In this document: in pieces, positions 41,833 to 50,152 of the stretch
How the letters are laid out: each line of letters opens with the position of its first letter
How positions within the stretch are numbered: the first letter of the stretch is position 1
Assembly (NCBI GenBank): GCA_946480825.1
Contig: CAMLLG010000010.1
Span: 12,728-76,727, forward strand
Source: an uncultured Lysobacteraceae bacterium
GTDB lineage: Bacteria > Pseudomonadota > Gammaproteobacteria > Xanthomonadales > Xanthomonadaceae
Length of the DNA: 64,000 nt
Direction: 5' to 3'
Position numbers and translations under genes: made by a program
The notes under the pieces: model-generated
Told to the model about the DNA's origin: nothing
Databases searched by the model: none
Seen by the model: the letters and a program-made list of their open reading frames with translations, nothing else

Positions 41833-42776
41833 ACACCCACGCGCAGCCGCCGCTGCCGACCAACATCCCCGAGTATCTCGAACACCTGCGGCGTTCGCTG
41901 GCGGGCGCCGATCCGGCGCTGATCCAGGACGCGCTCTACGACGCCGAGGAATATCTGCGCTCTGAGCTGGCCGAGAACGCCGGCAAGAGCGAGGCGGAGA
42001 TCATCGCCCGGGTCGCGTCGAGCTACGGCGCGCCGGAGGAGGTCGCCGACATCTATCGCGATACCGAGGTGAAGGTGCAGACCGCGCTGCGTACGCCGCC
42101 CGCGCGCCCGCACCGCTCGATCTTCGGCAAATTCTTCGGCGTCGTCGCCGAACCGCGCACCTACGCGGCGCTGTTCTACATGCTGCTGTCGCTGGCGACC
42201 GGCATTTTCTATTTCACCTGGGTGGTCACCGGGCTTTCGCTGTCGGTGGGCCTGGCGATCCTGATCATCGGCATTCCGTTCGTGATCCTGTTCTTCGGCT
42301 CGGTGCGGATGTTCTCGCTGCTGGAAGGGCGCATCGTCGAGGTGATGCTCGGCGAGCGCATGCCGCGGCGGCCGCTGTACGGCAATCGCGGCAAGCCGTT
42401 GATGACCCGCATCGGCGAGATGTTCGCCGACCCGCGCACCTGGACGACCTTGCTCTACATGCTGCTGATGCTGCCGCTGGGCATCGTCTACTTCACGGTC
42501 ACCATCACCCTGCTGAGCACGGCTCTGGGCTTCATCGCCGCACCGATGGCGGTCCTGTTCGGATTGGCGGAAGTGAATGGCGATTTCAGCGGCTGGGTAT
42601 TGCTGGGCGTGGAGAACGGCGCGCTCGCCACCTCGCTGGGCGTCATGGCGCTGCCGCTACTGTTCGTGGCCGGCGTCGTGCTGCTCTTCGCGACCCTGCA
42701 TCTGGTCCGCGGCATCGGTCGCCTGCACGGCCAGTTCGCCAAGCATCTGCTGGTGAAGACCTCGCAGTACAGCTGA
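41829..42776 (+). CDS. HAAS-plus-sensor-domain membrane protein of the PadR operon
   Basis: 315 residues. N-terminal HAAS domain (about 10-90, IPEYLEHLRRSLAGADPALI), known to accompany PadR regulators, then a 'putative sensor' membrane domain with two similar halves (about 110-190 and 205-305), each starting FFGVVAEPRTYAALFYML or EMFADPRTWTTLLYMLL and containing two to three hydrophobic helices. The internal repeat suggests duplication of the sensor unit. Likely a membrane-bound partner that reports envelope state to PadR. Confidence 0.88.
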   Translation: MNTHAQPPLPTNIPEYLEHLRRSLAGADPALIQDALYDAEEYLRSELAENAGKSEAEIIARVASSYGAPEEVADIYRDTEVKVQTALRTPPARPHRSIFGKFFGVVAEPRTYAALFYMLLSLATGIFYFTWVVTGLSLSVGLAILIIGIPFVILFFGSVRMFSLLEGRIVEVMLGERMPRRPLYGNRGKPLMTRIGEMFADPRTWTTLLYMLLMLPLGIVYFTVTITLLSTALGFIAAPMAVLFGLAEVNGDFSGWVLLGVENGALATSLGVMALPLLFVAGVVLLFATLHLVRGIGRLHGQFAKHLLVKTSQYS

Positions 42777-42820
42777 TCCCGCGTCGTCAGGGCTCTCTTC
42801 GCCCGGCACCCGCGCGAACA

Positions 42821-42849
42821 AAAAAGCCGGCGTCCAGCGCCGGCTTTTT
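42821..42849. terminator. Bidirectional rho-independent terminator
   Basis: AAAAAGCCGGCG-TCCAG-CGCCGGCTTTTT, a 12-bp stem with T runs on both strands. It serves the PadR operon (plus) and the PHA depolymerase gene (minus, stop at 42865). Confidence 0.93.
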
Positions 42850-42864
42850 CGTGTTCGGGTTCGA

Positions 42865-44166
42865 TCACGTATTTTTGCGGCGCAGGGGCGTGACCGTGGC
42901 CGGGGCCGCCTTCGACTGCTTCGCGGTGTGATGGGCGATGAAATCGCGCACCTGCGGATAGACCTGATCGCGCCAGCGGCGGCCGCTGAAGATGCCGTAG
43001 TGGCCCGCGCCCTGAGCCGTGAGATGCACCCGATGGGCTTCGGGGATGCCGGTGCACAGTTTGTGCGCCGCGCGGGTCTGACCCAGGCCGGCGATGTCGT
43101 CCAGTTCGCCTTCGATGGTCATCAGCGCGGTGTCGCGGATCGCCCCTGGCGTCACCCGCTCGCCGGCGACGTCCCACAGGCCCCGCGGCAGCAGATGTTC
43201 CTGGAAGACCACGCGCACGGTGTCGAGGTAATACTCCGCCGGCATGTCGAGCACCGCGTTGTATTCGTCGTAGAAGCGGCGGTGCGCGTCGGCGTCGTCG
43301 AGATCGCCCTTCACCAGATCCTGATAGAAATCCCAGTGCGACATCACGTGCCGCTCGGGATTCATCGCGAGGAAACCCATGTGCTGCAGGAAGCCCGGAT
43401 ACACGCGGCGGCCTCGGCCCGGGAAATTCGCGGGCACGATGTGGATGAGGTTCTGTTCGAACCACCACAGCGGTTTGTCGGTGGCCAGATTGTTCACCGC
43501 CGTCGGCGATTCGCGGGTGTCGATCGGGCCGCCCATCATCACCAGCGAGCGCGGCGTGGGCTCGCCGCGCGCGGCCATCAGCGACACCGCGGCCAGCACC
43601 GGCACGGTCGGCTGGCAGACGCTGATGACGTGCAGATCCTCGGCGCCGATGTGGCGGATGAACTGCTCGATGGTGGCGACGTAATCGTCGAGGGTGAAGG
43701 CGCCGGCGTCCTTCGCCACCATGCGCGCGTCGACCCAGTCGGTGATGTAGACCTTGTGGTCGCGCAGCAGGGTCTTCACGGTGTCGCGCAGCAGCGTGGC
43801 GTGATGGCCGGACAACGGCGCCACCACCAGCACCGGCGGATCGTTCTTGAGATCGGCGACGCCGTCGGCCTCGTCGGAGAAGCGCTTGAAGCGCAGCAAG
43901 CGGCAGAACGGCGTGCGCAGCACTTCGCGTTCGACGACGGGATAGGTGCGGCCGTCGCTGGTGACGCCATGGATGCCGAATTTCGGCTTCTCGTAATCCT
44001 TGCCGATGCGGTACAGCAGTTCGTAGCCGGCGGCGAGGCGCGGTGCGTGCGGCAGCGTCGACAGCCAACTGCCGGGGGCGGAGAACATCCGTGCGTTGGC
44101 TTCCGCCCAGTAGGTCATCGGCGCCATCCAGGCGCGGCCCAATTCGTGCATCTGGTAAAGCAGCAT
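42865..44166 (-). CDS. phaZ: Intracellular polyhydroxyalkanoate depolymerase
   Basis: 433 residues from ATG 44166 (MLLYQMHELGRAWMAPMTYW), the characteristic opening of the PhaZ intracellular depolymerase family. The nucleophile is a cysteine, C184 in ISVCQPTVP, as in the Cys-type depolymerases; VLVVAPLSGHHATLLRDTV and GAGHYGIFSGRRWR carry other conserved residues including the catalytic His. It mobilises stored polyhydroxybutyrate. No phaC or phasin gene is within the window. Ends at a bidirectional terminator. Confidence 0.92.
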   Translation of the reverse strand: MLLYQMHELGRAWMAPMTYWAEANARMFSAPGSWLSTLPHAPRLAAGYELLYRIGKDYEKPKFGIHGVTSDGRTYPVVEREVLRTPFCRLLRFKRFSDEADGVADLKNDPPVLVVAPLSGHHATLLRDTVKTLLRDHKVYITDWVDARMVAKDAGAFTLDDYVATIEQFIRHIGAEDLHVISVCQPTVPVLAAVSLMAARGEPTPRSLVMMGGPIDTRESPTAVNNLATDKPLWWFEQNLIHIVPANFPGRGRRVYPGFLQHMGFLAMNPERHVMSHWDFYQDLVKGDLDDADAHRRFYDEYNAVLDMPAEYYLDTVRVVFQEHLLPRGLWDVAGERVTPGAIRDTALMTIEGELDDIAGLGQTRAAHKLCTGIPEAHRVHLTAQGAGHYGIFSGRRWRDQVYPQVRDFIAHHTAKQSKAAPATVTPLRRKNT

Positions 44167-44272
44167 CGGCGAACCCCTGTTCCGGCGACGGATGGTGCGC
44201 CGCAGCATACCCGATCCGCCGGCCGGGAATGTGGCCTGCGCCGCAGTCCGGTGGTTGGGTTACGCTCGTCGC

Positions 44273-44677
44273 ATGACCACACGAGACGAAGACATCGCCT
44301 GGTTCATGGAACTGTTGGCGTCGATCGGCCTGATCGGCGTCCGGCGGATGTTCGGCGGTGCCGGTCTGTATGCCGACGGGATGATCGTGGCCCTGGCGAT
44401 CGAGGGCACGCTGTATCTCAAGGTCGATGGCCCGACCCGGGACGCCTTCGCCGCAGCCGGCGGCGCGCCGTTCGTCTATGCCGGAAAGGCCAAGCCGATC
44501 ACCGTGAACTATTGGACACCGCCGGAAGAGGCGATGGATTCGCCCGAGGCGATGCGGCCGTGGGCCTCGCGTGCGCTGGAGGCGGCGCAGCGTGCGGCTC
44601 GGGCCAGGCCGGCGAAAAAGTCGGCGAAGAAATCGCCGCGGAAATCGCAGGCGCAATCCCGTGCCGCACCACGATAG
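44273..44677 (+). CDS. TfoX N-terminal domain protein with basic tail
   Basis: 134 residues from ATG 44273. TfoX_N domain about 1-100: RRMFGGAGLYADGMIVAL and LYLKVDGPTRDAFAAAG are the consensus. The last 25 residues are Lys/Arg/Ala rich (RPAKKSAKKSPRKSQAQSR), resembling histone-H1-like tails and suggesting nucleic-acid binding. Full-length TfoX/Sxy controls competence; this one has no TfoX_C domain. Function uncertain. Confidence 0.87.
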   Translation: MTTRDEDIAWFMELLASIGLIGVRRMFGGAGLYADGMIVALAIEGTLYLKVDGPTRDAFAAAGGAPFVYAGKAKPITVNYWTPPEEAMDSPEAMRPWASRALEAAQRAARARPAKKSAKKSPRKSQAQSRAAPR

Positions 44678-44686
44678 CGCGATCGA

Positions 44687-45289
44687 TCAGGCGCCGAGTT
44701 CCAGCGCCGCAGCGTCGCTGGCCAACGCAGGCGACAGCCAGCAATGCGAGCCGACGAAGCGGAAGCCCGCGGCCGCGAAGCGCTGGCGGTAGAAGCGCGC
44801 CGGCCGCGCATGGAAGCCGACGTTGTCGCCTTCGGTCTCGTCTTCCTTCGCGAACGCTTCGAGGAACGCGACGCCGGCGCACAGTTCGGCGATGCCGGGC
44901 AGGCCGAGCCCGAGTTCGCGCGTCGGCAGATAGTGCAGCACGTCGCTGCAGATCAGCAGATCCACCGGTGCGCATGGCCGCAGTTGCGCGAAATCCCCGA
45001 ACCGCGCGAAATGCAGGTTGCGGCGCGCGCCGTAGCGGCGGATCGCGTACTCGCTGCTGTCGAAACCGAGATAGCGCGCCTTCGGTCGCAGCTTCAGCAG
45101 CGGCGCGCGCCATGCGCCTTCGCCGCAGCCGATGTCCAGCACGCTGCGCAGCGGTCGTTCGAGGTGGTATTCGGCGGTGGCCACCGCCAGCGCGACCTTC
45201 CGCGCGAGCCGCTGCGCGTCGCCGATGCCGGCCTTGCGGTACCACGTGTCGAAATAGCGGCGGTCGTAGGTCTTTTCGGGTGCGGTCAT
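44687..45289 (-). CDS. SAM-dependent methyltransferase
   Basis: 200 residues; ATG 45289 overlaps the dioxygenase stop (ATGA). SAM-binding motif I is SVLDIGCGEGAW; motif IV region is PVDLLICSDVLHYLPTREL. Opening TYDRRYFDTWYRK is common in small-molecule methyltransferases of this group. Last gene of the minus-strand run that starts at the Roadblock genes. Substrate unknown. Confidence 0.87.
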   Translation of the reverse strand: MTAPEKTYDRRYFDTWYRKAGIGDAQRLARKVALAVATAEYHLERPLRSVLDIGCGEGAWRAPLLKLRPKARYLGFDSSEYAIRRYGARRNLHFARFGDFAQLRPCAPVDLLICSDVLHYLPTRELGLGLPGIAELCAGVAFLEAFAKEDETEGDNVGFHARPARFYRQRFAAAGFRFVGSHCWLSPALASDAAALELGA

Positions 45290-46089
45290 GTGCGGCCGAT
45301 GAGCAGCGAGGTCATCGACAGCGAGCCGATCACGTCGTCGTTGAAGAAAGCCAGCGCGTCGCCCTCGCGGATCAGCGCCAGTGCGTAGAGCAGGGGAATG
45401 TAATGCTCGGGCGTCGGAATGGACAGCCGCGCGTCTTCGCCGAGCGCGGGCCAATCGGCCAGCGCGGCGATGTCGCCGTCGCGGATCAGCGCATTGACGC
45501 GGTCGCGGAAGCGCAGCGCCCACGGCAGCGGCGACGGATCCCGCCAGTCGAACAGCCGCAGGTTGTGGACGATGTCGCCGCTGGCCACCACCAGCACGCC
45601 GTCGTCGCGAAGCGGCGCCAACCGCTGCGCCAGCGCGACGTGCCATGCGCCCGGGCGGCGCGAATCGATGCCCAGTTGCACCACCGGGAGGTCGGCTTCG
45701 GGGTACATCGGTCGCAGCACGCCCCAGGCGCCGTGGTCGAGGCCGCGGCGGGCGTCGATCCGCGCCGGGAACGCATCGCCGAGCAATTCGACCACGCGCT
45801 GCGCCAGCGCCGGATCGCCCGGCGCCGGCCATCGCACGTCGAACAGCGCCTGCGGAAAACCGCCGAAATCGTGGATCGTGTCCGGCGTTTCGCTGCCGGT
45901 GAGCCAGGGCCCGGGCGTTTCCCAATGCGCCGACACGCACAGGATCGCCCGCGGCCGCGGCAGCTCTTCGCCGAGCGCGCGCCATGCGCGCGACCAGGCG
46001 TTGTCTTCGATCGCGTTCATCGGCGAACCGTGGCCGAGGAACAGCACCGGCTGCGGCCGGTCGGGAAGCAGTGCGGAGATCGCGCTCAT
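45286..46089 (-). CDS. DODA-type extradiol ring-cleavage dioxygenase (YgiD/LigB fold)
   Basis: 267 residues: PVLFLGHGSPMNAIEDN (metal His), AILCVSAHWET (His), GLDHGAWGVLRPMYPEADLP, and HNLRLFDW, IPTPEHYIPLLYAL further on. This is the 4,5-DOPA dioxygenase family, using Fe or Zn to open catechol rings. Stop overlaps the methyltransferase start. Follows the deacetylase-family gene by 31 bp. Confidence 0.92.
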   Translation of the reverse strand: MSAISALLPDRPQPVLFLGHGSPMNAIEDNAWSRAWRALGEELPRPRAILCVSAHWETPGPWLTGSETPDTIHDFGGFPQALFDVRWPAPGDPALAQRVVELLGDAFPARIDARRGLDHGAWGVLRPMYPEADLPVVQLGIDSRRPGAWHVALAQRLAPLRDDGVLVVASGDIVHNLRLFDWRDPSPLPWALRFRDRVNALIRDGDIAALADWPALGEDARLSIPTPEHYIPLLYALALIREGDALAFFNDDVIGSLSMTSLLIGRT

Positions 46090-46120
46090 GGCAGCCTCGC
46101 TGGGCGGATGCCCGGGACGC

Positions 46121-47005
46121 TCAAGTATGGTCGGCGCGCGCGGGTCGTCGCCAGACCCGACGTGCGGCACGCACCGTATTGGCGTTGAGACGCGCCACGC
46201 GCTCGGCGTCCTGATAGCCGCCGGCGACGACGAACACGATCGGAATCCCGCGGTCGCGCGCCATCCGGAAGACTTCGAGATCGCGCGCGAACATCTGCGC
46301 CGTGGTCAGCCCGACCTGGCTCTTCGGGTCGTTTTCGTGGCAGTCCGCGCCGGCCTGATAGACCAGCAACGTCGGGCGATGGGCGTCGATCAGCGCTTCG
46401 GCTTCGCGCAGCGCATCGAGATAGCGCGAAAAGCCGTCCTCGCGCACGCGCACCTGCATCGCCCAGGAACGCGCGCCGCCGCGGCAGCCGAAGCGCGTGC
46501 CGAAGATCGAGACGTTGTAGAGATTCGGCATCCGCGCCGCGAATTCCTCGGTGCCGTTGCCGCCGTGTTCGTCGCAGTCGATCACCATCACCCGCCGCGC
46601 AGGATCGACATGCGCGAGCAGCGCGAGGCCGTTCAGCGGACAGAATCCGCTGCCCGCGTCCGGCGACGCGTGATGGAAGCCGCGCGCCACGTTCATCGCG
46701 ATGCCGGTGCGGTATGCGATGTCGGCCGCGGCGAGCTGGCCGCCCAGCATCGCCAGCGCGGCGTCGCGCACCGCGGGCGACCAGCGGATGCCCTGGCGCG
46801 AGGCCATCGGCTCTTCGCCGCGCAGGAACGCGTGCAGGTAGCCGGCTTCGTGCAATCCGGCGAGACGCGCGGGGTCGATCGGGGTCGGCTGCATCGGCGT
46901 CACCAGGCGCAGGCGTTCGAGCTTCGACGCGGTGGTCTGCAGCCGCGCCAGCAGCGGAATGTCGGCCGGTGCGTAATCGGGATGGAAGAAGGCGGGAATG
47001 CGCAT
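46121..47005 (-). CDS. Histone-deacetylase-family protein
   Basis: 294 residues. HDAC-fold signatures: GFHHASPDAGSGFCPLNGLA (tandem His dyad), VIDCDEHGGNGTEE (metal Asp/His), YQAGADCHENDPKSQVGLT (second Asp). The loop sequence differs from AcuC, and it lacks an obvious eukaryote-like Tyr at the canonical site I can identify, so substrate could be acetyl-lysine or an acetylated polyamine. Starts 13 bp after the unknown 312-residue gene, so it probably belongs to the same transcript. Confidence 0.88.
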   Translation of the reverse strand: MRIPAFFHPDYAPADIPLLARLQTTASKLERLRLVTPMQPTPIDPARLAGLHEAGYLHAFLRGEEPMASRQGIRWSPAVRDAALAMLGGQLAAADIAYRTGIAMNVARGFHHASPDAGSGFCPLNGLALLAHVDPARRVMVIDCDEHGGNGTEEFAARMPNLYNVSIFGTRFGCRGGARSWAMQVRVREDGFSRYLDALREAEALIDAHRPTLLVYQAGADCHENDPKSQVGLTTAQMFARDLEVFRMARDRGIPIVFVVAGGYQDAERVARLNANTVRAARRVWRRPARADHT

Positions 47006-47018
47006 CGCCGTCGCAGCC

Positions 47019-47957
47019 TCAGTCGTTCGCCAGTCGCGCGTGCGCGAAGTCGCGCAGGTGTTCGATCGTGGTGGTGGCGGGCGAAAGCATGTCGCCGCGG
47101 ATCTGCGTCTCGAACTGTGCGCTGAAGGCGCGCCGGCGCACCGCGGGCGAAACCGCGAGCGTGGTCAGGCGCAGGAAACGCGCCTGTTCGATCGCATCCA
47201 GAGACAGCGCCTGACCGCAGCCGATGTCGCGCAGCGGCGGCGCGTCGACGTCGCGGCGCAGCGCGAACAGCGCGCCCGGCGGCAGGACCACGCCGCAGAT
47301 CGCGACCGGCGCCACCGCCATGGCCGAATGCGATTCGCCCAGATTCATTTTCTCGACCAGCAGCGGCGCGCCGGCATCGTCGACGACGATGTTGACGCGC
47401 CCGCCGCGACGGACGCGTCCGTGCGCGATTTCCAGGAAGAATTCTTCCGCCTGCGAACAACTGCCGATCTCGGGTTTCTCGCGCATTTCCGGCAGCGACG
47501 GCAGCGCGTGCGTTTCGGGCGCCAGCAGTTGTCTCAGCAGCGCCATCAGCAGCCGGCTTTCCTCGCGCTGCAGCGTCGTTTCGATGCCGGCGAGCGTGGG
47601 CGGCAACCGCGCGAGCGCCATCGCCATCGCTTCGGGCGCGAGTCGTTCGAGGATGTCCGCGGGGCAGCGGTCCAGCCGGCGCCAGCCCTCGGGCCAGCCG
47701 GCGTCGATGGCCTGCCGCGCGATCGTTTCGGTCCGCGATTTCGACCACTCGGCGAAGATGCCGAGATCCAGCGCATCGCATGCGTCGCGCGGGTGATTGA
47801 CGAACGTCGACAGGAATCGCGTGGCCTGGGTGTAGCCGCAGCCGCGGCGCTCGGTGCGATGCGCGGGATGCTCGTCCAGCATTTCGCACAGGGTGCGGTG
47901 CAGGTCGAGCCCGGCCCGCGCAAACGCGGAAACGATCTCGTGCGTTTCGCTATTCAA
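47019..47957 (-). CDS. Uncharacterised protein of the Roadblock-GTPase cluster
   Basis: 312 residues, start 9 bp after the GTPase stop. No signal peptide or membrane segment. About 1-90 helical with SETHEIVSAFARAGLDL; about 175-235 has a strand-rich block (GRVNIVVDDAGAPLLVEKM) with His/Glu that could be cupin- or PAS-like; AISG-like motifs absent. Cys pairs (GCGYTQ, SCSQAEE, IGCGQA) occur. No family recognised. The tight spacing suggests it works with the GTPase, perhaps as effector. Confidence 0.65.
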   Translation of the reverse strand: MNSETHEIVSAFARAGLDLHRTLCEMLDEHPAHRTERRGCGYTQATRFLSTFVNHPRDACDALDLGIFAEWSKSRTETIARQAIDAGWPEGWRRLDRCPADILERLAPEAMAMALARLPPTLAGIETTLQREESRLLMALLRQLLAPETHALPSLPEMREKPEIGSCSQAEEFFLEIAHGRVRRGGRVNIVVDDAGAPLLVEKMNLGESHSAMAVAPVAICGVVLPPGALFALRRDVDAPPLRDIGCGQALSLDAIEQARFLRLTTLAVSPAVRRRAFSAQFETQIRGDMLSPATTTIEHLRDFAHARLAND

Positions 47958-47966
47958 TCGAGCGGC

Positions 47967-48494
47967 TCAATCGAGCGAAAGCAGCAGGGCCCGGACCAGA
48001 TGCGAGGTCTGTTCGCGGTCGCGGGCGTCGAAGGTGAAGACCGGAATCGGCTGACCGCAGCGGCGCACGGCCTGGCGCACGGTGTCCATGCGGAACGCGT
48101 GCCCGAGATCGGTGCGGGTGATGCCGATCACCAGACCCGCGTCGGGCGAGAGATCGCGGATCGAGCGGACCCAGTGTTCGCATTCCGCGGAGATGCTGTC
48201 GCTGTCGCCGGGCAGCACCACGATCACGCCCATGGCGCCTTCCAGCACGAACGGGCGCATGTGCGCGAAGTGTTCCTGCCCCGGCAGCCCGTAGATGTGC
48301 AGCGGCGTACCGTCTTCCAGCAGCACCGGCGAGAAGTCCAGTGCGACGGTCGTCGTCGTCTTCTCGCCCATCGGGCCGTCGGTGAGCGGCATTTCGGTGG
48401 AGACCGGTTCGCAGTCCGACAACGATCGGATGGCGGTGGTTTTCCCTGCGCCGACGGGGCCGGCGAATACCAGTTTTGCGCTTTCGAATGACAC
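47967..48494 (-). CDS. MglA/Arf-like small GTPase
   Basis: 175 residues. G1 P-loop AGPVGAGKTT (11-20); G2/switch I includes the Thr run EKTTTTV (44-50); G3 is YGLPGQEHF (68-75) rather than DxxGQ, as in bacterial MglA-type proteins; G4 is TRTD (126-129), close to TKxD; FTFDARDRE follows at the G5 place. A bacterial small Ras-like GTPase of the kind encoded beside Roadblock proteins, which often act as its GAP or GEF. Two Roadblock-like proteins are encoded upstream. Soluble. Confidence 0.88.
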   Translation of the reverse strand: MSFESAKLVFAGPVGAGKTTAIRSLSDCEPVSTEMPLTDGPMGEKTTTTVALDFSPVLLEDGTPLHIYGLPGQEHFAHMRPFVLEGAMGVIVVLPGDSDSISAECEHWVRSIRDLSPDAGLVIGITRTDLGHAFRMDTVRQAVRRCGQPIPVFTFDARDREQTSHLVRALLLSLD

Positions 48495-48581
48495 GGTGTA
48501 CTCGCTCTGTGAGTGTTCCTGCGGCGCCGCCGTCGACTGGCGGCGCGGGTCCTTGATGGATGTCGCCCGGATGGGTCGGGC

Positions 48582-48752
48582 TCAGGCTCTGCCCAGACCG
48601 AAACGGGTGGCGATGCGGGCCAGCATGCCCGAGAACGCGCCCACCGGTTGCGGAGGCGGCGCAGACGCGTCGACGTCGTCGACGTCGTGCGCATCGAGCA
48701 GGTTCGCGGCCTGATAGGCCCACAGGCTGGCATTGACGTCGCGCGCGTCCAT
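48582..48752 (-). CDS. 56-residue protein of the Roadblock-GTPase cluster
   Basis: An ORF too short for common cutoffs: MDARDVNASLWAYQAANLLD at the start, an acidic DAHDVDDVDAS stretch, PPPQPVG, then an amphipathic C-terminal helix (FSGMLARIATRFGLGRA). It fills the 280-bp gap between the 250-residue gene and the GTPase, starting 18 bp after the former's stop. Codon third-position G/C bias matches its neighbours. No family known. Could be a small adaptor. Confidence moderate, as small size limits evidence. Confidence 0.55.
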   Translation of the reverse strand: MDARDVNASLWAYQAANLLDAHDVDDVDASAPPPQPVGAFSGMLARIATRFGLGRA

Positions 48753-48770
48753 CCCGCACCGCCTGCGCAG

Positions 48771-49523
48771 TTAGTCCGCGTTCCCCGGCGCGCGCAGCAG
48801 GGCCTTCGCGACCTTGAGCGCATCGATGAGTTCGGGCGCGGAGCCCACGTCCGGCCATTCCCTGAGGCGGTAACGACCTCCGGGAAACGCGGGCAGTTGA
48901 TCGCGGCCCTGGAATGCGGACTGCAGCAGAAAGGCTTCCAGGCTGCGGCTGGCGCCGTCGTCGCGCTGGCCGTCGTCGTTCTGCGGGGAAAGGCTGAGGG
49001 TCCAGTCGGCGCTGGAGAAGCTGTCGCGCGCGGACAGCAGATCGCTGAACGTCGGCGCGTAGACGCGGCCCTGTTCGGGCCGGATGCGGAGCAGGCGGCC
49101 GCCGTACGTCGCATCGACGGCGCGGCCGCTGTATTCGGGTTCGGTGAGCCGGCACAGCGCGGGCTGTACGCCGCCGACCATCGTTTCAGGTGCGGCTTCG
49201 GCGACTTCCTGCACGAGCAGATCGCGCAGCGATTGGGCGAGCAGCGGCGCGGGGCTGCCGTCGTTGGCGGTGGCGACGCCTGCGCAGAGGTCGGCCGCGT
49301 CGGCGTTGAACAACAGCATCGGCATCCCGCGTTTCTTCGCGACTTCGAATGCGCGCCGGCCATAGGCGTCGGAGACGTCGGCGACGAGCAGGGTGCAGCG
49401 GGTGCCGTCCCAGGCACGCGCTCGTGCGCGGATGCGATAGGCGGGCAACAGCGAGATGGCGATGCGGATGCGTTGCTCCACCTGCTCGTTGAGCGCAGCG
49501 GTGGCGATGTCGGCGCGGGTCAT
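48771..49523 (-). CDS. Uncharacterised 250-residue protein of the Roadblock-GTPase cluster
   Basis: 250 residues from ATG 49523. The N-terminal part (about 30-110) has Rossmann- or receiver-like alternation: CTLLVADVSDAYGRRAFEVA then GMPMLLFNADAADLC, but lacks a receiver phosphorylation site. A middle region (TYGGRLLRIRPEQGRVYAPT) and an acidic linker follow. Soluble. It sits 116 bp downstream of the first-copy Roadblock gene. Could be a scaffold that reads GTPase state. No named family recognised. Confidence 0.65.
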   Translation of the reverse strand: MTRADIATAALNEQVEQRIRIAISLLPAYRIRARARAWDGTRCTLLVADVSDAYGRRAFEVAKKRGMPMLLFNADAADLCAGVATANDGSPAPLLAQSLRDLLVQEVAEAAPETMVGGVQPALCRLTEPEYSGRAVDATYGGRLLRIRPEQGRVYAPTFSDLLSARDSFSSADWTLSLSPQNDDGQRDDGASRSLEAFLLQSAFQGRDQLPAFPGGRYRLREWPDVGSAPELIDALKVAKALLRAPGNAD

Positions 49524-49639
49524 GTCGGGAATGAGGGCGGTATCGATATGGACGCGAGACCGGAGGCGTCGCGAGGACGCCTCCGGTCGTCGTGGATGCG
49601 AAGGATCCTGCGGAACGTCCGCCAGAATCCGTCGAGGCG

Positions 49640-49996
49640 TCAGGAGAAGTCGACGCCCTTCTCGAAGGTGCGCAGTTCGTGACGGGCCATCGCGAGATTC
49701 GACTTCGACCGGTCCAGCACCACGTACAGGAACAGCTTCTGGTTCGATTCCAGCGGACGGATGATGTGGTACTGCTTGGTGAGGCTGATCAGGATGTCTT
49801 CGATGGTGTCGTTGAGCTTGAGGCTGTTGGCGACCTTGCGCTTGGAACGCACGACTTCGGCGTTGCCGGCGGCGGCGAGTTCGAGGTCGACGCCGGAGCC
49901 GTCGCCGGCGAGCAGCATGCCGCTTTCGGTGTCGACGAGGGCGGCGGCGATGTAGCCGTCGAGGCTGCGCAGGGGTTCGAGGGAAATCTTGGCCAT
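49640..49996 (-). CDS. Roadblock/LC7-like protein
   Basis: 118 residues from ATG 49996, preceded by [31 protein letters not shown] is the Roadblock first strand-helix pattern ('l.gv.gaalvd.dG..la'). [21 protein letters not shown] and [20 protein letters not shown] complete the longin/roadblock sheet. Bacterial Roadblock proteins regulate MglA-type GTPases, and one is encoded downstream here. A longer in-frame ATG (50101) has no ribosome site. Confidence 0.85.
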   Translation of the reverse strand: MAKISLEPLRSLDGYIAAALVDTESGMLLAGDGSGVDLELAAAGNAEVVRSKRKVANSLKLNDTIEDILISLTKQYHIIRPLESNQKLFLYVVLDRSKSNLAMARHELRTFEKGVDFS

Positions 49997-50152
49997 GATG
50001 CGGTGTCCTGTGTTGGAGGTCGTGATGGGTGCGAGGGGTGATCGGAGGAAGGAAACGAATCGTGTACGAAATAAGGTCGCGCAAGGATTCACTGACCGCA
50101 CGACGATGCCGGGCGACCTGGGTTTCGGCGCTTCCGGGCGCCAGCTGCGGTG

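Noticed and set aside
42928..46188. 1086-codon plus-strand frame opposite phaZ, methyltransferase and dioxygenase
   Set aside because: Covers several real genes in antisense; composition dominated by Arg, His and Val with no domain.
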